Shown here in pieces: positions 1-12,300 of a DNA stretch of 30,344 bases; position 1 is the stretch's first letter, and the number at the start of each line of letters is the position of its first letter. Where the stretch lies: contig JAQOOI010000065.1 in NCBI GenBank assembly GCA_028554645.1, positions 2,501 through 32,844 on the forward strand, written 5' to 3'. The notes beneath the pieces were generated by a model. That model had not been told where the DNA came from and ran no database searches. It worked only from the letters and a program-made list of their open reading frames with translations. The stretch comes from Omphalotus guepiniiformis (lineage: Eukaryota; Basidiomycota; Agaricomycetes; Agaricales; Omphalotaceae). Both the position numbers and the translations under genes were made by a program.

Positions 1-300
1 AGGAAGAGAGAGGGGAGAGAGAGGGAGAAGGAGGGAGAGAGAGGAGGAAGAAAGAGAGGAGGGAGGAGAGGGGAGAGAAGGGGGAGAGAAAGGAGGAGAG
101 AAGAGGGGAGAAGGAGAGGGAGGGAGGAGGGGGGGAGAGGGGAGGGAAAGAAGAGGGAGAGAGAGGGAGGGAGGGGGGAGGAAGAGGGAGGAAGGGGGAG
201 GGGAGGAGAGGAGAGGAGGGAGAGGAGAAGGAGAGGAGGAAGGAGGGGGGAAGAAGGGAGAGGGAAGGGAAGAAGGAAGGGAGGGGAGAGAGAAAAGAAG

Positions 301-316
301 GAGAGAGAGAGAGAGA
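301..316 (+). repeat. (GA)8 dinucleotide run
   Basis: Eight perfect GA units, bordered by GG on the right. It is one of the longer strictly alternating GA stretches in the left part. Runs of this length are expected occasionally in a random A/G mixture of this size, so it is a minor microsatellite-like run, not evidence of an array. Confidence 0.7.
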
Positions 317-1754
317 GGGAGAGAGGAGGGAGAGGAGGGAGGGGGGAGAGGGAGAAGAAAGGGAAGAGAGGAGAGAGAAGAGAGAGAGAGAAGGGAGGGG
401 GGGGAGAGGGAGAGAGGGAAGGGAGGGGAGAGGGAGGGAAGAAGGGAGAGGGGGAGAGAGAAGAGGGGAGAGGGGGAGAGGGGGGAAGAGGAGAGGAGGG
501 GAGAGAGAAGAGGAAGAGGGGGAGAGAGAGAGAGAAGAGAGGAAAGGGGGAGAGAGAAGGAGAAGGGAAGGAGGGGAGAGAGAGAGGGAGGGGAGAGAGA
601 AGAGAGGAGAGGAGGAGAGAGAGGGGAAGGGGGAGGGAAGGGAGAGAAGGGAGGAGGAAAGAGAAGGGGGGGGGGGAGAGGGAGAGAAGAGGGGGGAAAA
701 GGAGAGAAAGAGAGGAGAAGAGGGAGAGGGAGAGGGGGAAGGGGAGGAGAAGGGAGAGGGGAGAGGAAGAAGGGGAGAAGAGAAGGAGAAGAGAGGAGAG
801 GGAAGGGAAAGGAAAGAAGAGAGGAGGAAAAAGGGGGGGGAAAGAGGAAGGAGAGGGGGAGAAGAGGAGAGGGAGGGGAAGGGGAGAAGGAAGAGGGAGG
901 AGAGAAGAAAGAGGAGGAGGAGGGAGGGGGAAGAGGGGAGGGGGGGGAGGGGGGGGAGAGGGAAGAAGGAGGAGAGAAGGAGAAGGGAGGAGAGGGGGAA
1001 GAAGGGAAGGGGAGGGGAGGAGAGAAGAGGGGAGGGGAAAGAGGAGAGGAAAGAAGGGGAGAAGGGAGAGGGAGGAAGGGGAGGAAGGAGAAAGGAGAGG
1101 AGGAGGAGAGAGAGGAGAGGGAGAGGGGGAGAAGGGGAGAGGAGAGGAGGAGGGGGAAGGGAGGAAGAGAGAGGGAAGAGAAGGGAGAAGGGAAGAGAGA
1201 GGAGAGAAGGAGGGAAGGGAGAGAAGGGAGGAAGAGAGGGAGGAGGAAAAGAGGAGAGAGAGGAGGGGAAAAGAGAGAGAGGAGGGGGGAGGAGGGAGGG
1301 AGAGGGGAGGGGGGAGAGAAAAGAGGAGGGGGAGAGGGAAGAGGGAAGAGGGGGAGAGAAAGGAAGAAGAGAAGAGGGGAGAGGGGGGGAGGGAGGGGAG
1401 AGAAGGGAAGAGAGGAGAAGGAGGAAAGAGGGGAGGAGGAGGAGGAAGAGGGAAGAGGAAAGAGGAGGGAGGAGAAGAGAGAGAGAGAGAGAGGGGAGAG
1501 AGGGGAGGAGGGGAGAGGGGAAGGGAGGGAGAGAGAAGAGAAAAGAGAAGGGAGGGGGGGGGGAGGAGGAGAGGGAGGAAGAGAGGAAAGGAGAGAGGGA
1601 GGAGGGAGGGGAGAGAAAGGGAGAGAGAGAGGGAAGGGGGGAAGAGAAGGGGAGAGGAGAGGGGAAGAGGAAGAGAGGGGAGAGAGGGAGAGGAGGAGAG
1701 GAAGGAGAGAGGGGGGAGGGAGGAGAGAGAGGGAGAGGGAGGAAGAGAGGGGGA

Positions 1755-1768
1755 GGGGGGGGGGGGGG
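1755..1768 (+). repeat. G14 homopolymer run
   Basis: Fourteen consecutive G bases between A1754 and A1769. Such a run can take part in a quadruplex with the adjacent GGGG blocks. Homopolymer length is also where long-read base calling is least reliable, so the exact count is uncertain. Confidence 0.75.
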
Positions 1769-4700
1769 AGGGGGAGAGAAGAGAGAAGGAGAGAGGGAGG
1801 AGAAGAGGGAGGGGAGAGGAAGAGAAGAGAGGGGAGAGAAGAGGGGGAGGAGAGAAGGGAAGGAGAAGAGGAGAGAGAGAAAAGGGGAGGAAAAGAGAAG
1901 AGAAAGAAGAGAGGGGGAGAGGGGAGAAGGAGGGGAAGAGAGGAGGAGAAGAGGAGAAGAGGGGGAGGAGGAGGGAGAAAGAGAGAGAGGAAGGGGGGAG
2001 AGGAAGAGGGAGAAGAGGAGAGGGGGGGGGAAGGAGGGGAGAGAGAGGGGGGAGGAGAGGGAGGGAGAGAAGGGAGAGGGGAGAGGGGAGGAGAGAGAGA
2101 GGGAGAAGAGAAAGAGAGGAGGGGAGAGGAGGAGAGAGAGGAGAGGAAAGGAAGGGAGGAGGGGGGAAAGGAGAAGAGGAGGGAGAGAGAAGAGAGGGAG
2201 AGGAGAAAGGAGGAGGGAGAAGAGGGGGAGAGAAGAGGAGAGAGAAGGAGGAAGAGAGGAGAGGAGGGAGGAGAGGGAAGGGAGAGAGAGGAGGAAGGAG
2301 AAGAGGGGAGAAGAGAGGAGAGAGAGAGGAAGGGAGAGAAGGGAGGAAAAAGAGAGGAAGGAGGGGAGAAGAGAGGGAGAGAGAGGGGGGAAGAGAAAGG
2401 AGAGAAGGGGGAGGGAAGAGGGGGAGGAGAAGGGAGAGGGGGAGAGGGGGAGGAGAAGGGGGGAGAGGGGAGGGAGAGGAGAGAGGGGAGAAGGAGGGGG
2501 GAAGAGGGAGGGAGAGAGAGAAAGAGAGAGGAGAGAAAGAAGGAGGAGAGAGAGAGAGGGGAAGGAGAAGAGGAGGAGAGAGGGAGAGGAGAGGGGAGAG
2601 GGAGGGAGAGAAGAGGAGAGAGGAGAGAGGAGGAGAGGGGGAAAGAGAGAGGGGAGGAGGAGAAGAGAAAAGAGGAGGGGGAAGAGGGGGAGGGAGAGAG
2701 AAAGGGGGGGAGGGGGGAGAAAGGGAGAGAGGGGAAGGAGGGAAAGGAGGGAAGAGGAGAGAGGAGGGAGAGGAAAGAGAGAGGGGGGGGAGGGGGAGGG
2801 GGAGGAAGGGGGGGGGGAGAGAGAGGAGGGGAGGAGAAAGGGAGAGAGGGGAAGGAGGGGGAGAGAAGGAGGGAGAGAAAAGAGGAGGGAGGAGGAGGAG
2901 GAGAGGGAGAGGGAGAGAGAGAGAAGAGAAAAGAAGGAGGAGGAGGGGGGAGAGGGGAGGAGAGAAGGAGGAAGGGAGGAGGGGGAGGGGAAAGAGGGGA
3001 GGGAGAGAGGGGAGGAGGGAGAAGGAGGGAAGGGAAGAGGGGAGGGAGGAGAAGGAGAGGGAGGGGAAGAAGAGAGGGGGGAAAGAGAGAGAAGAGGAGG
3101 GGGGAGAGGAGGGGGGGAGGAGGAGAGAGGGGGGGGAGGAGAGAGGGGGAGAAGAGAGGGAAGAGGGAAGAAGAGAGAAAAGGAGGAGGAGAGAGGAGGA
3201 AGAAGAGGGAGAGAGAAGAGGGGAGGGGAGAGGGGGGAGAGAAAGGAGGGAGGAGAGAGAAGGAAGGGGGAGAGGGGAAGGGAAGAGAAGAGAGAAGAGG
3301 AAGAGGGGAAGAGAGGAAAGAGAGGAAGGGGGGAGAGGAGAAGAGGAAGAGAAGAAGGAAGGGAGAGAGGGGGGAGGGAGAGAGGAAGGAGGGGAGGGGA
3401 GGAGGGAAAGAGGAGAAGAGAGAGGAGAAGAAAGAGAGGAGAAGAGGAGGGGGGAAGAGAGAGAAGAGGGAAAGGGGAGGAAGAGAAGGAGAGGAGGGAG
3501 GGAGGAGGGGAAGAGGGAGAGAGGAGAAAAGAGGAAGAGGGAGGAGGGGGGGAGAGAGAAGGGGAGAAGGGGAGAGGGAGGAGGGAGGGGAAAGAAGAAG
3601 GAGAGAAGAAGGGGGGGAGGAGAGAGGAAGAAGGGAGAAGGAAGGGAGGGAAGAAGAAGAGGGAGGAAAGGGAGGGAAAGGAGGGGAGAGGAGGAGGGAG
3701 AGAAGAGGGAGAGGGGAGGGGGGGGAGGGAGGGAAGAGGGGAGGGAGGGAGAAGGAGGAGGAGGAGAAGAGAGGAGGAGAGGAGGGGGAAAGGAGAGAGG
3801 GGGAGGGGAGGGAAAGGAGGGGAGGGAGGAGAGGAGGAGAAGGAGAGGAGGGAGAGAGGAGAAAAGAAAAGAGGGGAGGAGAGAGAGGGGAGAGGAGGGA
3901 GAAGAGAAGGGAGAGGAGAGGGAGAGAGAGAGGAAGGAGAGGAGGGGGAAGGAGGAGGAGAGGAGAAGGAGAGGAAGAAAGAGGGAGGAGGAGAGAAGAG
4001 GAGAGGAGAGAGGGGAGAGGGGGAGAGAGAGAGGGAGGAAAGAGAGAAAGAGAAGGAGGAGGAGGGGGAGAGAGAGAGGGAGAGGGAGAGAAGGGGAGAG
4101 AGGGAAGAGGAAAAAAGAGGAGAGAGGAAGAAAGGGAGAAGAGGAAAGAGGAGAGGAGAGAGGAAAGAGGGGAGGAGAAGAGAGAGAGAAAGAGGGAGGG
4201 AAGAGAGGAGAGGGGAGAGGAGGAGGGAGAGAGAAGAGAAGGAGGGAGGAGAGGAGGAGAAGAGGGAAGAAGGAGAAGGGGGGAGAGGAAGAGAGAAGAG
4301 GAGAGAGAGGAAGAGAGGGGAGGAGAGAGGAGGGAGAAGGGAGAAGAGAGAGAGGGGAAAGAGAGAAGAGAGGGAAGGGGGAGGAAGAGAAAGAGAGGGA
4401 AGAGAAGAAGAGAGAAGGAGGGGAGGAAGGGGAGGAGAAGAGGGGAGAGAGAGAGGAGGGAGGAAGAGAGAGAAGGAGGAGGAGGGAGAAGGAGAAAAGA
4501 AGGGAGAGAGGAAGAGGGGAGAGAAAGGAGGGAGAGGAGGGGGGGGAGAAGGAGGAGGGGAAGAGAGAGGAGGGGAGGGAAAGGGAGAGGGGGGGAGGGA
4601 GAGGAAGAGAGGAGAAGGGAGGGGAGAAGAGGAAGAGGAGAGAGAAGAGGGAGAGGAGGAGGGAGAGAGAAGAAGGGGAAGAGGAGAGGAGAGAGGGGGG

Positions 4701-5040
4701 AGAGGGAGAGGAGAGAAAGGGGAGAGAGAAGGGAAGAGAGAGAGAAAGAGAAGGGAGGGGAGGGAGAGAGAAGAGAGGGAAGGAGGAGAGGAGAAAGGAG
4801 GGAAGGGAGAAAGGAGAGAAGAGAGAGGAGAGGAGAGAGGAGAGGAGGAAGGGGGGAGAAGAGAGAGGGAGGAGAAGAGAGGGGGGAGGGAGAGGGGGAG
4901 AAGGAAGAAGGGAGGAGGGGGGAGAGAAGAGAGAGAGAGGGGAAAGAGAGGAGGGGAGAGAGAGAGAGGAGAGGAAGGAGAGAGAGGGGAGGGAGGGAGG
5001 GGGGAGAGGAAGGGGGGGAGGGAGGGAAGGAGGGAGAAGA

Positions 5041-5054
5041 GGGGGGGGGGGGGG
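5041..5054 (+). repeat. G14 homopolymer run
   Basis: Fourteen G bases after the A at 5040, followed within 20 bases by two further blocks of eight and four G. Together these meet the usual G-quadruplex pattern of four G-runs with short loops on the + strand. Confidence 0.75.
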
Positions 5055-6308
5055 AGAGGGGGGGGAGGGGAAGAAGGAAGGGGGGAGAAAGAGGGAAGAG
5101 GGGAGGGAGAAGAGGAGGAGGAAGAGAAAGAGGGAGAAGGGGGGAGAAGAGGAGAGAGGAGGAAAGAGAGGAGAGGAGAGAAGGAGAGAGGAGGAGAGAG
5201 AAGGAGGGGGGGAGGGGAGAGAGGAGAGGAGGAGAGAAAGGGAGAGAGAGGGAGGAGGGAGAGGAGAAGAGGAGAGAGGGGGGGAGAGGGGGGGAGAAGG
5301 AGGGAGGAAGAGAGGAGAGGAGAGGGAGAAAGAAAAGAGGAAGGGAGGGAAGAGAGGAAGAAGAAGGGGAGAGAGGGGAGGGAGGAAAAAAGGAGAGGGG
5401 AGGAGGAAGAGAGGAGAGAGGAGAGGAGGGGAGAGAGAGGAGAGAGAGAGGGGAGAGAGAGGAGGAGAAGAGAGAGAGGAGAGAAAGAAGGAGAGAGAGG
5501 AGGAGAGAAGAGAGAGAAGAAGAGGGAGAAGAGAAGGAGGAGAAGAGAGAGAGAGGGGGAGAGGAGGAGGAGAGAGGGGGGGAGGGAAAGGAGGGGAAGG
5601 GGGAGAAGGAGAGGGAGAGGGAGAAGAGAGGAGAGAGGAGGAAGGAAGAGGGGAGGGAGAGAGGGAGGAGAGGGAGGAGAGAGAGAGAGAGGGAGGAAAG
5701 AGGGAGGAGAGAAGAGAAGAGGAGAGGGAGAGGAGGGAGGGGAGAAGAGAGAGAGAGGAGAGGGGAGAGGGGAGGGAGAGGAGAGGGAGAGAGGGGAAAG
5801 GAGGGAGAAAGAAAAAGAGAGGGGAGGAGAGGAAGAGAGGAGAGGGGAGGAAGAGAGAAGAGAGAGGAAGAAGGGAGGAGAAGAGAGAGAAGAGAGGGAG
5901 AAGAGGGAAGAGGGAGGGAGGGGGAGGAGGAGGAGAGAAGGGGAGAGGGAGAGGAGAGAGGGAAGGAGAGAAGGAGAAAGAAAAGGAGAGGGAAGAGGAG
6001 GAGGAAGAGAGGGAGAGGAGGAGGAGAGGGAGAAGAGGAGAGGAGAAGAGGGAAGAAGGAAGGGAGAGAGGGGGAGAGAGGGGAGAGGAGGAGAAAAGGA
6101 GGGAAGAGAGGAGAGAAGAGGGGGAGAGAGGGGAGAGAAAGGGGGGGAGGGAGGAGAGAGAGAGAGAGAAAGGAGGGAGAAGAGGGGGAGAGAGGAGGAG
6201 GGAGAGAGAAGAGGGAAAAAGAGGGGGGAGGGAGAAAGGAGAGGGAGAGGAAGAGGGGGGGAGGAAGGAGGAAGAGGGAGGAGGGGAGGAGGAGAGAGGA
6301 GAAGAAGA

Positions 6309-6322
6309 GGGGGGGGGGGGGG
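6309..6322 (+). repeat. G14 homopolymer run
   Basis: Fourteen consecutive G bases between A6308 and A6323. This is a third run of the same maximum length in the first 7 kb, in an otherwise ordinary A/G mixture. Confidence 0.75.
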
Positions 6323-9300
6323 AGAGGAGGAAGGAGAGGGAGGGGAGGGAGGGGGAGAGAGGGAGAGAGGAGGGAGAGAGGAGAGGAGGGAGGAAAGGGA
6401 GGGGAGAGGAGGGAGAGGAGAGAGAGGAGAGGAGAGAAGAGGGAGAAGGAGAGAGAGAGGAGAGAGAAAAAGGGGGAGAGGAAAAAGGAGAGAGAGGAGG
6501 AGAGGAGAGGGGGGAGAGGGGAGGGAGAGAGAGGAGAGGGAGGAAGGGAAGAGAGGAGGGGAGGAAAAAGGGAGAGAGGAGAGGAGAGAGAGGGAGAGAA
6601 GAGGAGAGGAGAAGAGGAGAAGAGGGAAAGAGAGGGAGGAAGAAAGAGAAGAGGAAGGAAGGAAGGAAGAGAAGAGAGGGGGAGGGAGAGGAAGGAGGAG
6701 GAAAGAGGGAAAAGAAGGAGAGAGGGAGGAGAGGAGGAGAAGAGGGAAGAGAGGGGGAAAGAGGGGGGGAGGGAGAGAGAGAGGAGAGAGGGGGGAAGAG
6801 GGAGAAGGAGAGGGGGGGAGAGGAGGGGAGAAGGAGGGAAGGAGAAGGGAAGAGAGAAGGAAGGGAGGAAAGAGGGAGAGAGGAGGGGAGAGAGGGGGGA
6901 GGGAGAGAGGGAGAGAGGGGGGGGGGGAGGGGGGGGAGAGGAAGAGAAGAGAGAGGGGAGGAGAGAAGAGGAGAAAGAGAAGGAGGAGAGAGGAGGGAGG
7001 AGGGAAGGGGAGAGAGAGGAGAGGGGAGAAGAGAAAGGAGAGAGGGGGAGAGAGGAGGGAGGGAGAGAGGGGGGAGAAGAGAAAGAGGGAGAAAAGAGGA
7101 AGAGGAAGGGGAGAGGAAAGAGAGAGAGGAGAGAGAGAGGGAAGGAAGGAGGGGAGGGGAGAAGAGGAGAGAGGGGAAGGAGAGAAGGGGGGGGAGGAGA
7201 GGGGAGAGAGGGAGGAGAGAAGGAGAAGAGAGAGAGAGGAGAGAGGAAGGGGGGAGAGAGGGAGGGGAAAGAAGAGGAGAAGGAAGAGGGGGGAAAGAGA
7301 AGGGAGAGAGGGAGAGAAGGAGAAGGAGGGAGGAGGGAGAGAGGGGGGGAGGGAGAGGAAGGAGGGGGAGGAAGAAGGAAGGGAGGAGGGGGGAAGAGAG
7401 AGAAGAGAGAAAGAGAAGAGAGGGGGAGGGAGGGGAGGAGAGAGAGAGAGAAAAGAGAGGGGAAGAGGGAGAGAGAGGAGGGGAGGGGAGGGAGGGAGGA
7501 AGGAGGGGGAGAGGGGAGGGGGAGGAGAAGGAGGAAAGGGGGAAAGGAGGAGAGGGAGGAAAGGGGGGGAGAAGAGGAGAGAGAAAGAGAGGAAGAGAGA
7601 AGGAGGGAGAGAAAAGAGAGAGAGGGGAGAGAGGAGAGGAGGGGGAAAGGGGAGAGGAGGGGGAGAGAGGGAAAGGGAAAAGGAGGAGGGGAGAGAAGGA
7701 GGGGGAGGGAGAGGGGGAAGAAGAGGAGAAGAGGAGGGGAGAGAAGAAGGAGAGGAAGAGAGGAGGAGAGGAGGGAGAGAGAAGAAGAAAGGAGAGAGAG
7801 AGAAGAGAGGGGGGAAAGGAGGAGAGAGGGGAGGAGGAGAGGAGAGGGAGGGGGGGAGGGGGGAAGGGGAGAGAAAGAGGAGAAAGGAAGAGAGAGGGGG
7901 AGAGGGGGGGGAGGGGGAGGGAAGGAGAAGAGGAAGAGGGAGAGGGAGAGAGAAAGGAGGAAGGGGAGGAGGGAGGAGGAGAGGGGGGAGAAGGGAGGGG
8001 GGGAGGGGAGAGAGAGGGGGGGAGGAAGAGGGGAGGGGAAAAGAGGAGGGGAGGGGAAGAAGAGAGGAGGGGGGAGGAAGAGGAGAGGAGAGAGGAAGGA
8101 GGAGGGAGGGAGAGAAAGGGGGGAGAGGGAAGAGGGGAAGGAGAGGAGGAGAAGGAGGGGAGGGGGAGAAGAGAGGAGGAGAGGAGGAGGAAAAGGAGAG
8201 AGGAGGAGAGGGAGAGAGGGGAAGAGGAGAAGAGAAAGAGGAGAAAAAGGGAGGGGGGAGAAGAGAGGGAAGAAAGAAAGAGGGAGAGAGAGAGAGAAGG
8301 AAGGGAGGAGAGGAGGGGAGAGAGGGGAGAGAAAGGGAGGGGAGAAGGGGAGAGGGGGGGGGGAGAAAGAGAGAGAGAAGAGGGAGAGAAGAAGAGAGGA
8401 GAGGAAGGGGAAGAGGGAGGGAAAGAGGGGAGAAAAGAAGAGGGAGAGAAGAAGGAGGAGAGAAGGGAGAGAGAGAGAAGAGAGAGGGAGGGAGAGAGAA
8501 GAGAGGAGGGGGAGAGGAGGGGAGAGAGAGGGAGGAGAGGGGAGAGAGAGAAAAAGGAGAGAGGAGGGGAAGAAGAGGAGAGGGGAGGAGGAGAGAGGAG
8601 GAGAGAGGGAGAGGGAGGAGAAGAGAGAAGAGGGGAAGAAGAGAGAGAAAGGAAAGGAGGAAGAGAGAGAAAAGAGGAGAAGGGAGAGAAAGGGAGAAGA
8701 GGGAAGGGGAGAGGGAGGAGGAGAGGGGGAGAGGAGGGGGAGAGAAGAGGGGGAGAGGGAGAGAGGAGGGAGAGGGGAAAGAGGAGGGAAGAGAGGGAGG
8801 AGAAGGGAGAAGAGAAAGGGAGGAGAGAGGGGGGAAGGGGGAGAAGAGGAGAGAGGGGAAGGAAGAGAAAGGAGGGGGAGAAGGAGAGGGGAGGAGGAGA
8901 GGGGGAGGAGAGAGAGAGGAGGGAGGGAAGAGAGGAGGAAGAGAGGGAGAGAGAGGAGGGAGGAGGGAGAGGAGAAAGAGGAAGGAAGAAGGGAGGAGGG
9001 GGAGGGGGGAGGAGAGAGGAGAGAGAGGGAGAGGGAAAGGGGGGAGGGGAGAGGAGGGAGGAGAGAGGGAGAGAGGGGAGAAAGAAAGGAGAAGAGAGAG
9101 AGGGAGAGAGGGAGGAGAAGGAGGAGGGAAGAGGGGGAGAGAGGGAGAAGGAGGAGAGGGGAGAGAAGAGGAGGGGGAGGGAGGGGAGGGGAGGAAGAGG
9201 GGGGGAGGGGGGGGGGGGAGGGGGGAGAGAGGGAGGGAGAGAGAGAGGAGGAGAGGGAGAAGAGGGGGAGAGAGAAGGGGAAGGGAGGAAAGAAAGAGGG

Positions 9301-12300
9301 AAGGGAAGGAGAAGGGAGGGGGAGAAAGAGAGGAGAGAGAGAGAGGAAGAGGGGGAGAGAGGAGAGGGAGGAGGAAAGGAGAGAAAGAAGAGAGAGGGGG
9401 AGGGAGGAAAGAGGAAGGGGGGAAGAGGAGGGAGGAGGAGGAGGAGGAGGAAAAGGGAAAGAGGAGAAAGGGAGGGAAAGGGGGAGGAGAGGAGAGAGAG
9501 AAAGAGAGAGAGAGAGGGGAGAGAGAGGAGAGGGGGGGAAGGAGGAGAGAGAGGGGGAGGGGGAGGGGGGAGGAGAGAGGGGGAGGAGGAGAAGAAGGAG
9601 AGGGAGGGAAAGAGGAGAAGAGGGGAGAAGGAGGGAGGGAGAAGGGAGAGAGGAGAGAGAGGAGAAAGAGGGGAGAGGGAAGGAGGGAGAGGAGGGAGAA
9701 GAGGAGAGAGGGGAGAGGAGGAGAGAGGGGAGGAGGGAGAAGGAAGAAAGAGGGGAGAGGAGGAGAGAGAAGGAGGGGGAGAGGAGAAGAGGGGAGAAGG
9801 AGGAAGAGAGAGGAGGAAGAAGGGGGAGAGGGAGGAAGAGGGGGGGGAGAAGAAGGGAGAGGGGAGGGGGAAGAAGAGGGGAGGGAGAGAGAAGGAGAGG
9901 GGAAGAGGAGGAGAGGAAAGAAGGAGGAAAGGGGGGGAAAAGGGAGGGGGAGGAAGAGGGGAAAGAGAGAGAGGAGGGGGGGAGAGAAAGAGGAGAGAGA
10001 GAGAGAAGAAAGAGAGGGGAGAGAGGAGAAGGGGAGGGGGAGAAGAGGAGAGAGAGAGAGAGGGAGGAGGGGGGAAAGAGAGGAGAGAGAGAAGGAGGGG
10101 AGGAAGGGGGAGGGGGGAGAGGAGGAGAGAAGAGAGGAGGGAGAAGGAGAGAGAGAGGGAAAAGAGGAGAGGGGGAAAGAAAAGGGGAAGAGAGAAGAAA
10201 GAGAGGAGAGGGGGAGAGGAAGGGGAGAGAGAGAGAGAAGAAGAAAGAGGGGAGGGAAGAGGGGAAGAGAAAAGGAGAGGGGGAGGAGAAAGAGAGAGAG
10301 GAGGGGAGAGAGGAGAGGGAAGGAGAGAAGGAGAGAGAGGAGAAGGAGAGGAGAGAGGGGAGGGAAGAGAGAGGGAAGGAGGGGGAGGGAGGGGAGAGGA
10401 GGGGGGGAGGAGGGAGGGAGAAGGGAGAGAGAGGAGGAGAGGGAGAGGAGAGAGAGAGGAGAGGGAAGGAAGAGAGGAGGAGAGGGAGAGAGGGGAGAAG
10501 AGGGGAGGGAGAGGAAGAGAAGAAGGAGAGAGAGAGAAGGGGAGGAAGGGGAGGGGAGAGAAAGGGAGAGGAGGAGAGAAGAGGAGAGGAGAGGAGGGGA
10601 GAGAGGGGAGAAGAGAAGAGAGGGGAAGGGGAGAAGAGGAGAAGGAGAGGGAGGGGGGAGAGAGGGAGAAGGAGAGGGGAGAGGGAGAGGGGGGAGAAGG
10701 GGAGGGGAAGAGAGAGAGGAAGAGAGAGAGGGGAGAGAGGAGGAGGGGAGGAAGAGAGGAGAGAAGGGGAGGGAGGGGGGAGGGAGGGAGAGGGGGGGGG
10801 GGAGGGGGAGAGAGGAGAGAAGGAGGAGAGAGGAAGAGAGGGGGAGAGAGAGGGAGAAGGAGGGAGGGGGAGAGGGGGAAGGGAGAAGGGGGGGAGAGAG
10901 GGAGGAGAGGAGAAGGAAAAAAGGAGGGAGGGAGGAGAGAGGAAAAGGGAGGGGAGGAGAAGAGGGGGAGAAGGAGAGAGAGAAGAGGAGAGAAGAGAGG
11001 AGAGAGGAGAAAGAAAGAGAGAGAGGAAGGGAAGAGGGGGGGGAGAAAGGAGAAGGGAGAGGGAGAGGAGAGAGGGGGGAGAGGAAGGGAGAGGAGGGGA
11101 AAAGGGAAGGAGAGGGAGGAAGAGGAGGAGGAGAGGAAAGGGGAAGAGGAGAGGGGAGGAGGAAGGGGGAGAGGAGAAGGAGGGAGGAAAGGAGAGAGAG
11201 GAAAAGAGGAGGAGGAGAAAGGGAGGGGGAGGAGAGAGAAGAGAGAGAGGAGAGAGGGAAGGGGAGAGGAGAGGAGGAGGAGGAGAAAGGGGAGAGAAGA
11301 AGGAGAGAGAGGAGAGAGGAGGGAAGGGGGGAGAGAGGGGAGAAGAGAGAGGAGGGAGAGGAGAAGAGGGAGGAGAAAGAGAAGGGAGAGGGAGGAGAGG
11401 GAGAGAGGGGGGGAGGGGGGGAGAAGAGAGAAGGAGAGAGAGGAGGGAGGAGAGGAGGAGGAGGGGAAGAGGGGAGAGGAGAGAGAAGGGGAGAGAGGGA
11501 GGAAAGGAGAGGGAGAGAAAGGAGAGAAGAGGGGAAGGGGAGGAGGGGGGAGGAGGGGAGGGAAGGGGGGGAGAAAGAGGAGGAGGAGGAGGGGAGGAAG
11601 GGGAGAGAAGAGGAGAAGGGAGGAGGAAGAGAGGAGGGAAAAGAGAGAAGGAGGAGAGAGAGAGGAGGAAGGAGAAGAGGAGAGGAAGAGGGGGAGGAAG
11701 AGGGAGGAGGGAAAGGAGGAGGGGAGGAGGAAAGAGGAGAGAGGAAAGAAGAGGAGAAAGGAGAGAGAGGGGAAGAGGGAGGAGAGAGGGAGGAGAGAGG
11801 GGAGAGGGGAGGAGAGAGGGAGAGGGGGGAAGAGAGAGGAGGAAGGGAGGGGAGAGGAGGGGGAAGAGGAGAAGGAAGAGAGGGGAGAGAAGAAGGGGAG
11901 GAAGGGAAGAGAGAGAGGAGAGAGAGAAGGAGAAGAAGGAGAAGAGGGGGGAGGGAGGGGAGGGGGGAAGGGAAGGGGAGGAGAGGAGAGAGGGGAGGGA
12001 GAGAGAAGAGAGGGAGAAGAGGGGGAGGAGAGGGAGAAAGGAGAGAGGGGAGGGAGGGGGGAGAGAAGGGGGGAGAGGAGAAAAAGAGGAGAGAAGAGGG
12101 AGAGGGAGAGAGAGAGAGAAGAGGGGAGAAGAGGGAGGAGAGAAGAGAGGGAGAGAGAGAGAAAAGAGAGAGAGAGGGGAGAGAAGAGAAGGGAGGAGAG
12201 GGGGAGAGGGAGAGAAAGGAGGGGGGAGAGGGGGGAGGGGGGGAGGAGGAGAGGAGAGAGAAGGGAAGGGAGGGAAGGAGGAGAGAAAGGAGAGAAGGAG

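Noticed and set aside
5431..5448. Perfect 18-base mirror repeat (GA/AG arms about a central GG), a classical H-DNA motif
   Set aside because: Mirror arms of nine bases are expected dozens of times by chance in a 22 kb two-letter sequence, so this one is not special. Only the tract as a whole is notable for triplex potential.
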